Assembly (NCBI GenBank): GCA_016280395.1
Contig: JAEEGQ010000056.1
Coordinates: 1 to 64,000 of the forward strand
DNA: 64,000 bases
Source: Lachnospiraceae bacterium
Lineage (GTDB): Bacteria > Bacillota > Clostridia > Lachnospirales > Lachnospiraceae
Reading direction: 5' to 3'
How positions within the stretch are numbered: the first letter of the stretch is position 1; each line of letters begins with the position of its first letter. Made by a program: the position numbers and the translations under genes. Below the pieces are notes generated by a model. The model made no database searches. It worked only from the letters and a program-made list of their open reading frames with translations, and was not told the DNA's origin. Shown here piece after piece: positions 16,502 through 24,129 of this stretch.

Positions 16502-16572
16502 ATGAAAGTAAATGACTTTTTAGTTGCACTGGTAAAAATTGGGCATGCAACTAAAAAGTCATTTACTTTCAT
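16502..16572. repeat. Perfect 27-bp inverted repeat with 17-base loop
   Basis: Arms 16502-16528 and 16546-16572 are perfectly complementary over 27 bases; the arm core is gactttttagttgca. The structure lies in the 370-base gap between the secreted-protein gene and the small peptide gene, 50 bases before the peptide's ATG. Its size exceeds an ordinary operator. It could be a 5' leader hairpin, a terminator for rightward RNA (T-rich ttttatattt follows), or the remnant of a small mobile element. The rest of the gap shows a TTGACA at 16439-16444 without a good -10. Confidence 0.85.
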
Positions 16573-16622
16573 TTTATATTTCGTTATTATTCAGCCAAAC
16601 TAAAAAAAGAGAAGGTTATATT

Positions 16623-16856
16623 ATGCGAAAGAAACTTGTTGTTTTATCACTTGTTGCAATCTTTTTCTTGGTGATTCTGGCCACTCCCACATTGACTTTT
16701 TCAAGCCATAGCAAGGAAAATGTCACTATCACCGTCAGCGCTTCAGAAACAAGTTATCTTGCTACCAACGGCACTGATCCGGAACCTGAATTAGACGAAG
16801 ATCCCTGTCCTTCAACCATCTATCCCAATCAGTTTAATTCATCAACAGAGTGTTAA
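16623..16856 (+). CDS. Small secreted peptide precursor, 77 residues
   Basis: A small gene starting at ATG 16623 after GAGAAGG. It encodes a basic start and one hydrophobic stretch (MRKKLVVLSLVAIFFLVIL), then a Ser/Thr-rich part, an acidic proline-containing stretch (PEPELDEDPCP) and the C-terminus NQFNSSTEC. This is the shape of an exported peptide precursor; two cysteines (one terminal) could cross-link or be modified. The frame is open back to 16539 but that part is only the inverted repeat. The gene is convergent with, and overlaps by four bases, the large HTH-TPR regulator, which suggests but does not prove a peptide-regulator pair. Confidence 0.6.
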   Translation: MRKKLVVLSLVAIFFLVILATPTLTFSSHSKENVTITVSASETSYLATNGTDPEPELDEDPCPSTIYPNQFNSSTEC

Positions 16857-18739
16857 AAATTCTTATCTGAGGGAATATCATTGCCTGTTTTTCTCTTAAC
16901 CCTGCTAATATAATTGCTAATATTCCTTATATTCGGTGTCGCTTTCAAAAACCTTGCAAGTATCAGGGATTCCTCAAGTGCCAATATCTCCTCGTCAGGT
17001 TCAGCATCCTGTTTATGCTGATGAACCGCTAGGCTTGAACACAAAACCTCCAGCCCGTCAGTGCTGTTGCATACCAATTGAAAAGTAACCGCTTCTTTCA
17101 TTTTGATGATGTCTTTTTTCATTTTGGAAAAATTATTAAGAAAGAAGCCATACCACCTGCGATTCAATCTTGTGTCAACAGCACTGTTTTCGTATGTTTT
17201 CAGCACTTTAAGAAGCAGGCTTGCTCCGTTCTCTGTTTTTTTTATTTTTTCGTATCCGGATGAAATAATAGCAATCAGTTCTTCCTCGACAATTAAGGGC
17301 ATTCTGAATAATTCCTTTTTCGTAATCGGGAATGATTCTTCCAGTATCCCTGTATAGTAGTCAATATTGTTTTGGATGATTTGAAATTCCTCCGTTGATG
17401 TCCCTACCTGCTTGATGTTATCAATAATACACCTTAGATAACGAATTGCCCGAGAGTTTCTTTCATTTGTTTGTGATGTCATCTCCTCCAGCTTACTAAG
17501 ATTGTTTTCTGCCTCAGTAATCTTATGGATTCTCAACTGCTTTAGGACCAAACGGTACAACTCAAAGGCTTCATAGTCCGTACTTATTAGTTGAGCATTG
17601 GTTCTCCCGCTCTCCAACCCCAGTTTTTTCATTATTCGTGGGAAAGTTGTTCTGTTTGGAGACTGTTTGCCACTCTCAACTCTCGATAGTGTTTCGACAT
17701 TTTTGTAGATGCCATCAATAAGATCTTCTCTTTTCAAATTTTGCATTTTACGTTGAGCTTTAATTATTTCCCAATCCGGATAATGTCCTGCTCTGTCGCA
17801 TCGTGAAAAGAAATTAATATCCCGGGCATGTTCTATCTTATATTCAGCAATCAACTTTATAAACACATCGTAGTATTCTTTGTATTCTACAATAGAATCC
17901 TTTTTTGTTTTCCCATCCCCATATTTAACGATAATCTCTAACAGTGGGAGCACAAACGGAAGCAACGTCTGTCTTCTGAGTAACTCTAATCCCTCTTCCG
18001 CCACCAATACAGCCTTGTCTAATTGCCCTGCATCAACAAGAAATGTTGCTTGTAACCAGTTCACTTTAGGAAGGATCATAGCTTTTTCTTCGTCGTCACC
18101 AATCCTCTTTTCTATATATTCTTTTATTCTATCCAGCAAAGGCAGGAATTCTCGTCTCCTTGCTTCCGCTTCACCCGGCTCGGAATTCAGCAGGCTTAAG
18201 TAAATAAACACAAGCATGTTTTCCAGTTCCATTGTTGAGATCAAGCGTTCACTCAGTTCTGCTTTACTCCACCCCGCTTGTGTTTTTTCCAGACTTTTTG
18301 AGACAACCTCCAACGCCTTTTCATGATCATTCTGGATCAGGAACAAATAATTAACCAGATTCCGGGAATAGTAGAATATATCTATATGTTCTTTGCGATT
18401 CCTCTTATCATTGCGATCAATGTTTTCCTTCATTATCCGCAGGATAGACTTCGCTGACACTCCGTCTTTTTTATCAATACTCTCATCGAAGTTTAGCTGC
18501 ATCTCAAGTATACGCAATTGATCTTGCGATAACAGATAGTCAAACTTATTTGGACTTTTGCCTAATCGAGAAAGTAACAATTTAATAAACCGAATATCTG
18601 TATCTACCAAGCCCGATTCGATTTTTTCAAGTAACTGCCTTGAACATACTCCCGCGCAAAGGTCTCCTACTGAATAATTCATGGATAGCCTGAGTCTCTC
18701 AATAATATGGCCACAATTAAATCGATCGCGTTTATCCAC
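16853..18739 (-). CDS. Large regulator with two helix-turn-helix domains and TPR-like helices
   Basis: A 628-residue cytoplasmic protein. An XRE-type HTH lies at about 11-61, and a second one at about 324-376; the two align (II..R...N....DL..G......ESG.........LG). Each is followed by some 230 residues of helical, TPR-like sequence. The order HTH-TPR-HTH-TPR looks like an internal duplication of an Rgg/PlcR (RRNPP)-type receptor, whose members bind small peptides through TPRs. The start is GTG at 18739 after GGAGG. Genes around it are A+T-rich like itself. Peptide sensing is inference. Confidence 0.75.
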   Translation of the reverse strand: MDKRDRFNCGHIIERLRLSMNYSVGDLCAGVCSRQLLEKIESGLVDTDIRFIKLLLSRLGKSPNKFDYLLSQDQLRILEMQLNFDESIDKKDGVSAKSILRIMKENIDRNDKRNRKEHIDIFYYSRNLVNYLFLIQNDHEKALEVVSKSLEKTQAGWSKAELSERLISTMELENMLVFIYLSLLNSEPGEAEARRREFLPLLDRIKEYIEKRIGDDEEKAMILPKVNWLQATFLVDAGQLDKAVLVAEEGLELLRRQTLLPFVLPLLEIIVKYGDGKTKKDSIVEYKEYYDVFIKLIAEYKIEHARDINFFSRCDRAGHYPDWEIIKAQRKMQNLKREDLIDGIYKNVETLSRVESGKQSPNRTTFPRIMKKLGLESGRTNAQLISTDYEAFELYRLVLKQLRIHKITEAENNLSKLEEMTSQTNERNSRAIRYLRCIIDNIKQVGTSTEEFQIIQNNIDYYTGILEESFPITKKELFRMPLIVEEELIAIISSGYEKIKKTENGASLLLKVLKTYENSAVDTRLNRRWYGFFLNNFSKMKKDIIKMKEAVTFQLVCNSTDGLEVLCSSLAVHQHKQDAEPDEEILALEESLILARFLKATPNIRNISNYISRVKRKTGNDIPSDKNF

Positions 18740-18769
18740 AACGCCTCCGTGTCTTACTTGTCTTTTTCA

Positions 18770-18853
18770 TCAATCTTTCAGGCAGCACAGTGGAACAACA
18801 TAGACGCCGTTCTCCATTCTGTATGCCACCTTATTCTGATCGGTAACGATCAT
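18770..18853 (-). CDS. Possible 27-residue protein coupled to the MgtC-like gene
   Basis: Its ATG overlaps the TGA stop of the MgtC-like gene (ATGA, 18850-18853), a standard arrangement for coupled translation. The predicted peptide MIVTDQNKVAYRMENGVYVV continues PLCCLKD and stops 30 bases before the regulator gene. It is not hydrophobic, so it is unlike the membrane peptide MgtR known from Salmonella. The reading frame is short enough to arise by chance; evidence is position only. Confidence 0.35.
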   Translation of the reverse strand: MIVTDQNKVAYRMENGVYVVPLCCLKD

Positions 18854-19569
18854 ATCGCCTCAATATGGTAAACGTAATCGAGCGTCCTCAAAGCCTCGAT
18901 TATCTCGGCGTGCGTCTTGTATTTCTTGAGCTGTTCGCTGGAGATGGAGATCGCGATTGAATAAACGCTAAGGCCCGAGCCTGCGTATGCGGGGTTGAGC
19001 TCGATATCGTCTATCTTTAAGCCGAGCTTTCGGATGGTTGTAACGAAATCCTGCAGGAATACGCTGTTTTTGAGCTCAAGGTGCACTTCGAAATGGTTCG
19101 AACGGTTCTTTAAGAATATTTCCATAGCCGGGAACCACATCAGTTCAACAAAAAGTACCGCAAAGGCAACAAGGGCAACGGTATAGTAGCCCGCGCCTAT
19201 CGCAAGGCCGATAACGCTCCAGGTCCAAAGGCCGACAGAGGTTGTAAGGCCTTTGATCTGGTTCCTTGATGAGAACAGGATGGAGTTTACGCTAATTGTA
19301 GCGATAGCGATTATCGCAGCGCCCGAAAGGACATAGATATGCCCCGGATTTGAAAGCGCGATGAACTGATCCATGATCATGGCAAGCGTTCCGGACAGCG
19401 AAACCAGCATGAAGGTGCGAAGGCCCGCGGAATGCCGCTTCGAAGACCTCTCCCAGCCCACAAATGCCGAAAGGAACATGCTTAACCCAAGGCGGAACAT
19501 GACAGATGCCGTTCCGACGCCCATTGACCATTCTCCAAGTACTTTTGCTATAGGATCCCAATTATTCAT
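18850..19569 (-). CDS. MgtC/SapB family membrane protein
   Basis: A 239-residue protein with the N-terminal MgtC domain: four or five membrane helices in the first 140 residues and the family stretch FVGWERSSKRHSAGLRTFML, which carries the conserved Arg and Gly residues. The soluble C-terminal domain (about 150-239) is ACT-like in outline. Family members link magnesium limitation or membrane potential to physiology and inhibit ATP synthase in Salmonella; the role here is unknown. It follows the antiporter gene by 50 bases on the same strand, consistent with an ion-homeostasis pair. Confidence 0.85.
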   Translation of the reverse strand: MNNWDPIAKVLGEWSMGVGTASVMFRLGLSMFLSAFVGWERSSKRHSAGLRTFMLVSLSGTLAMIMDQFIALSNPGHIYVLSGAAIIAIATISVNSILFSSRNQIKGLTTSVGLWTWSVIGLAIGAGYYTVALVAFAVLFVELMWFPAMEIFLKNRSNHFEVHLELKNSVFLQDFVTTIRKLGLKIDDIELNPAYAGSGLSVYSIAISISSEQLKKYKTHAEIIEALRTLDYVYHIEAI

Positions 19570-19619
19570 AATGTTTTTCCGGTCTGTGACCGGATCCCCT
19601 TTCTCCCGGTGTTTCGGGT

Positions 19620-21065
19620 CTATCTTCTTCTGAAATGCTGTTTAATGCGTGGCGGCAGGCCGTCTTCATAATACGACTCCGCAGCCTCGGTAAACGCTTC
19701 TTCGTTTTCATTTATTTCATGCTTTGGCAGCTCCTCCTGTATCTTTTCGATACGTTCGATAAGAAGCTCGAGATTTGTCTTCTTTTCACCGCTTGCTGTC
19801 GTTTCATTCACAGAGACTATGTCTTCAAGCTTGTCGGAATAAGATCCCGACAGATACAGCGAAAGTTTTGCCGCAGCAGGGCCCACAAGCTCGTAGAGTA
19901 CGCTTGAAGCAAGGATTATGGTCTGCAGCGCCTCGCCTTCGGTACCGCCTATCGTACGGGCTCCGAGAGCCACAAGACCGATGGCCACACCCGCCTGCGG
20001 GATGAGCGCAAAGCCGAGGAAATTGCGGGTCTTTGGCTGTTTGCCGACAAGGAAGCAGCCAAGCCATGCTCCGCCGTATTTCATCACTATTCGTACAACA
20101 AAATACAGGATGCCGATAACGAGCAGAGGTGTTGTCCCGATGGCGCCGGACGGCGATATCAGCGCCTTTAAGTCAAAATTCATGCCGCTTCGCACGAAAA
20201 ACAGCAGCAGCAGCGGCGGGCTGAAGTAATTAAGCTGTTTGAAAAGCTTTTCATCGCCCGAAAGATTGTAATAGAGTGTAGCCATGGACATGCAGCCGAG
20301 GAGCGGCGAGATATCCACAAGCGTACAGATGCCGCAGAACGAAAGCAGTATCGCGATGGCTATTATCAGCCTGTTGTCCGTTGTGTGCCTTGATCCGATA
20401 ACGAGGTTCATTATCACGCCAAAAACAGCTCCAAGCAGCAAAACTCCTATATTCTTGCCGACCGAGATGAATATGCCGGATACCGCAAACCCCTCACCGG
20501 AATAAGACGCCACAGCAACGGAAATAGCTGCGGAGTAAGCAAGAAGACCGACAACATTGTCGAGCGCGATGACCTGCAGCAGGGTATCGACAAAGTCGCC
20601 CTTTGCGCCGGTCTGGTGGATCGTCATCATGGTGGATGCCGGAGCGGTTGTCGCAGCAAGTGCCGCAAGAACGATGGAAAATGCGAAATCAAGCCGCAGC
20701 ACAACTGCAGCAAGTACAAAAATGCCCACAGACGCGGCAACGGACTCAAGCAGAGTTATAACGAGCACCTTTATCCCGTTTTTCTTCAATGCGTTGAACT
20801 TAAAGAATTCACCGGTAGAAAACGCGATAAACGCAAGCGCGATATCGGACAGGAAATCCATCCCCTTTATAACTTCCGTAGGAACCATCTTAAAGCAGAA
20901 CGGGCCTATAAGAATACCGGCAACGATGTATGCCGTTACATTCGGCAGCTTAAGCTTCTGCGTTATCCTCGTCATAAGAAAGCCGGTTATGAGCATAATG
21001 GCCACAACGATGATGATCCGCGCCGACGGTGCCACAGTCATCAGATAATCAGATAAATTTTTCAA
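19620..21065 (-). CDS. Cation/proton antiporter of the CPA2 (KefB/NapA-like) type
   Basis: A 481-residue membrane transporter with about twelve hydrophobic helices (to residue 400) and a short acidic cytoplasmic tail. Early segments LPNVTAYIVAGILIGPF and DIALAFIAFSTGEFF are typical of the Na+/H+ exchanger domain. No TrkA-N nucleotide domain is attached. The preferred start is TTG at 21065, five bases after GGGGGAGG; the frame extends to 21131 without a ribosome site. It exchanges Na+ or K+ for protons; the ion is not readable. The MgtC-like gene follows directly. Confidence 0.87.
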   Translation of the reverse strand: MKNLSDYLMTVAPSARIIIVVAIMLITGFLMTRITQKLKLPNVTAYIVAGILIGPFCFKMVPTEVIKGMDFLSDIALAFIAFSTGEFFKFNALKKNGIKVLVITLLESVAASVGIFVLAAVVLRLDFAFSIVLAALAATTAPASTMMTIHQTGAKGDFVDTLLQVIALDNVVGLLAYSAAISVAVASYSGEGFAVSGIFISVGKNIGVLLLGAVFGVIMNLVIGSRHTTDNRLIIAIAILLSFCGICTLVDISPLLGCMSMATLYYNLSGDEKLFKQLNYFSPPLLLLFFVRSGMNFDLKALISPSGAIGTTPLLVIGILYFVVRIVMKYGGAWLGCFLVGKQPKTRNFLGFALIPQAGVAIGLVALGARTIGGTEGEALQTIILASSVLYELVGPAAAKLSLYLSGSYSDKLEDIVSVNETTASGEKKTNLELLIERIEKIQEELPKHEINENEEAFTEAAESYYEDGLPPRIKQHFRRR

Positions 21066-21169
21066 AAATACCTCCCCCTTCTCACAAAATCCGATCACAT
21101 ACCGGAATTGTAATATAGTATTATAACACATGTTTAAAATAAAAAAAAGAAAAAGGTCATGTTTGCGAT

Positions 21170-21199
21170 AAAAAACAGGGAGCGTCCATCAACGCTCCC
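21170..21199 (-). terminator. Terminator of the EAL gene
   Basis: On the minus strand GGGAGCGT, a 6-base loop and ACGCTCCC (21178-21199) are followed by TGTTTTTTATC. It begins 7 bases after the EAL stop codon. Confidence 0.9.
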
Positions 21200-21206
21200 T
21201 TTCAAT

Positions 21207-23339
21207 TCATCCCTGTATCATCCTCTGTTCATAATCCGTCCCCGGCATAGGTTTTGCGTAGTAATATCCCTGGATCATATCACAGCCTTCCGAAGCCAGA
21301 AAATCTACCTGTTCCTTTACTTCCACGCCTTCCGCGACTATCCGCATATTCAGGTTCTTGGCAAGCCTTATTGCTTCCGATACAACGATCTCTCCCCTGC
21401 CGTCATCCGAGGTGCCGCGGAAGAAGTCCGCGTCAAGCTTTAGCACATCAAGCGGCATGTCTTTAAGCGAGTTCAGTGAGGAGTATCCCGCTCCGAAATC
21501 ATCCATGGAAACCGCAAAGCCGTAACCCTTAAGCCTGTTGATCGTTTCTATAAGCGCTTTCTTGTCATCAAAGAATGCGCTCTCAGTAAGCTCTATCTCT
21601 ATAAGTTCGTGAGGACAGGTCGCTGCATCCACGATGTCCCTTATCTGTTCCGCAAGATCGCTCTCTATGAAATGCGCCCTGGAAACGTTCACAGAAATGG
21701 GCACGCACTTAAAGCCCGCATCCAGCCAGCGTTTCTGGTCGGCAGCAACATGCGCAAGCATGTAGTGGTCTATCTCGGTGATAAACCCGTTCTTCTCGAA
21801 GATCGGGATGAACCTGAACGGCGTCACAAAGCCAAACTCCGGTGACTGCCAGCGGATGAGCGCCTCTGCGCCGCGAAGTTCATCTGTCTTAGGATCATAT
21901 TTAGGCTGATAGTAAACGATAAATTCCTCGTTCTCAACAGCCTTTGCCTGCTTTTCCTGAACAGTGTCAAGCCATTGCCGGTCTTTTACAAGCTGGTCGT
22001 TGAAAACGGCAAAACCCGTTTCATCGTTCACGGCCAAAACCTCCCTTGCAGCGCAGGCTTTATTGTACTCCTCATCAATATCGAGTTCTTTCCACGGTAC
22101 TATATTGGTGCTCTCGGCATCTTCGCCTCTGTCTATAAGCTTTACACCGGCCTGGAAGGCAAACTTGTGATCCTTATCCACCTTTTCGAGAAGTTCAAGA
22201 AGCCCGTTAAGCCTCATCTCAAGACCGTTCCTGCTGATATATCTGAGGACAAGTCCGAAGGTCGGAGCAGTCATATGCGCACAGCGTTCGTTTTTACTGT
22301 GCGTGTTCTTTTCGAGTAACCTGTAAACCTTCCTTAAAAGTGCCTCGCCTTGTTTAAGAGAATGGCTCACAACATAATTTCTGTAATTAACAAGCTCTAT
22401 ATCCACAACTGCATAGTTCTTGTTCCGATTCCGCATTTTTTTCAGCAGTTCCTCACCCTTGATCTGAAAAAACATGCGGTTATTGCCTCCTGTTACGGCA
22501 TCCCTGAAGAAGTACGAAGTAACCCTGCGCTGTCTGACCATCTCGACGAGTGCATGGATTATCAGATAAAGGCTCAGAAGTACAATAACAAGGGCGATGA
22601 CGCCTGCTATTATCCCCATGACCTCCATATCCCTGAGCTTTACTCCGAACATTGCTTTTCCGATAAGCTTAAGCCCCTTGTCATCCATGTTTACGCTCAG
22701 CCAGACGGGAAGTGCTCCTCCGACGACTTTACCGTCTTCAGACACCAGATAGATAACGCGGTCATCTTCTCCATAGAATCCGAAGGATTGCCGCCCTGCA
22801 GAGCCTGAGCCGAGCCGTTCGCGCACATCCTCCGCATCTGCCGATGCAGTTTCATCGAGCGACTCATCAAGCGGCTTTATGATATCATGGCGGAACCATG
22901 AAATGAAGGCTATCGGGTCAAGTGCGATCCTTCCCCTTTCAACCGGGTAGATCACCGAAAAATCCTTGTCCGCAAAGGCTTCGACATTATTGATGTAGGT
23001 GCCGATCCCTATCCTTATGCCATTGCCCGAACGCGTATCTTCACCCTTTGCGTGGATCATTTTGCCTTCACCGTCAAGGATGATATAGTCACGCTCGTAC
23101 ATGTCAAGATAGCCGTATACATCCGCTTCACCTGAACTTTCAAGCCTTTCGTACATATCGGCCATCTTTTCAAGGGCTTCGTACTCAGCCGACATCTTTG
23201 TATCGATGATGTATGCTATCAGCTGCTGCCCCGCCACAAGCAGAACGCTTACGGTTATAACGGCAAAAATGAGGACAGCGACCAATGTCCCTCCTATTCC
23301 TGTCCTTCGTATCTTTTTATATATCCTTTTGTTAGTCAT
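21207..23339 (-). CDS. Membrane-bound EAL domain cyclic-di-GMP phosphodiesterase with degenerate GGDEF domain
   Basis: A 710-residue protein: membrane helix near 18-40, extracytoplasmic sensor to about 245, second helix about 247-268, a GGDEF-like domain (about 280-430) without the GGDEF motif, and a C-terminal EAL domain. The EAL domain keeps the residues needed to hydrolyse c-di-GMP: Glu492 (EALIRW), Asn551, Glu583 in IELTE, Asp613-Asp614 (DDFGAGYSS), Lys634 and Glu670. So it should be an active phosphodiesterase with an inactive, perhaps GTP-sensing, GGDEF partner. It follows the phosphatase gene by 61 bases and has AGGCCGG-type ribosome sequence; a downstream terminator is clear. Confidence 0.9.
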   Translation of the reverse strand: MTNKRIYKKIRRTGIGGTLVAVLIFAVITVSVLLVAGQQLIAYIIDTKMSAEYEALEKMADMYERLESSGEADVYGYLDMYERDYIILDGEGKMIHAKGEDTRSGNGIRIGIGTYINNVEAFADKDFSVIYPVERGRIALDPIAFISWFRHDIIKPLDESLDETASADAEDVRERLGSGSAGRQSFGFYGEDDRVIYLVSEDGKVVGGALPVWLSVNMDDKGLKLIGKAMFGVKLRDMEVMGIIAGVIALVIVLLSLYLIIHALVEMVRQRRVTSYFFRDAVTGGNNRMFFQIKGEELLKKMRNRNKNYAVVDIELVNYRNYVVSHSLKQGEALLRKVYRLLEKNTHSKNERCAHMTAPTFGLVLRYISRNGLEMRLNGLLELLEKVDKDHKFAFQAGVKLIDRGEDAESTNIVPWKELDIDEEYNKACAAREVLAVNDETGFAVFNDQLVKDRQWLDTVQEKQAKAVENEEFIVYYQPKYDPKTDELRGAEALIRWQSPEFGFVTPFRFIPIFEKNGFITEIDHYMLAHVAADQKRWLDAGFKCVPISVNVSRAHFIESDLAEQIRDIVDAATCPHELIEIELTESAFFDDKKALIETINRLKGYGFAVSMDDFGAGYSSLNSLKDMPLDVLKLDADFFRGTSDDGRGEIVVSEAIRLAKNLNMRIVAEGVEVKEQVDFLASEGCDMIQGYYYAKPMPGTDYEQRMIQG

Positions 23340-23400
23340 TTCCGGCCTCCCGCTCTTATAGTGTCTTGTCGGTTAAGGAGTCCCTTTCCGGCATGCACTT

Positions 23401-24129
23401 TCAATGTCTCTCGTCGGTATTTGTGTAACATTCGCAGAAACGCCCGGAAAATCCGGGTTCCATCCCGCCTTTATACAGATGGGAAGTGTCTCCGAACGTC
23501 GAGCAGCGCCACTGTACGTTGCCGGGTGTACGTTCCTCGGTATTGATCACAGTTACCGACGAAGGAGGACATATAAACCCCTGCCATACAGTCATTGCAG
23601 ACGCAGATATCAGATGTGCGAACAGCAGCGACATAAGCCCGAAATGGCAGAAAAATACTATAGTATCATTATTCGGGCGGACAGCCTTGTACATGCGTCC
23701 CTCACGGACATACCCGTGTTCTGCAAGGAAACGGTCAAATTCGTCCGTGACCGCCTTCACTTTTTCGCGCATGCCCGCTTCGGCCATTACAGGGTCGTCC
23801 ATCCACTTATCCGCATCATACAGCCCGTCAATCTTTGTCCAGTACTGCGGAAGCCAGTCCCATGGCACTGTCCGCTGGTACTCGAGGCCGGGTCTTGTTA
23901 CCGGTATCGCAAATTCTTTAAGCCATTCCTTCACTTCAGGCTCGATGCCTGTTCCCTCAAGGGCGATCTGCGCCGTCTGCTTTGCTCTTCCAAGCGGCGA
24001 AACATAGTATTCATCGGCCTTAAGAGAAGGAATGCGCGGTTTAAGAAGCTCTGCTTCCCTTTTGCCCTGTTCTGTCAGGCCGTCCTGCTCGTAATCAGGG
24101 TCTCCGTGTCTTATAAATATGAGTTTCAT
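23401..24129 (-). CDS. Histidine phosphatase family protein
   Basis: A 242-residue cytoplasmic enzyme of the phosphoglycerate mutase-like superfamily. The phosphate-binding motif IRHGD (Arg7-His8-Gly9) supplies the phosphohistidine, and the second catalytic His lies in FFCHFGLMS. Substrates range from sugar phosphates to nucleotides; none can be picked here. Its start overlaps the stop of the GH13 glucosidase gene by four bases, so both are made from one messenger, which hints at a sugar-phosphate role. Confidence 0.85.
   Translation of the reverse strand: MKLIFIRHGDPDYEQDGLTEQGKREAELLKPRIPSLKADEYYVSPLGRAKQTAQIALEGTGIEPEVKEWLKEFAIPVTRPGLEYQRTVPWDWLPQYWTKIDGLYDADKWMDDPVMAEAGMREKVKAVTDEFDRFLAEHGYVREGRMYKAVRPNNDTIVFFCHFGLMSLLFAHLISASAMTVWQGFICPPSSVTVINTEERTPGNVQWRCSTFGDTSHLYKGGMEPGFSGRFCECYTNTDERH

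Noticed and set aside
16539-16622. Longer start of the small secreted peptide
   Set aside because: The extension is one arm of the inverted repeat and would bury the signal peptide; GAGAAGG precedes ATG 16623.
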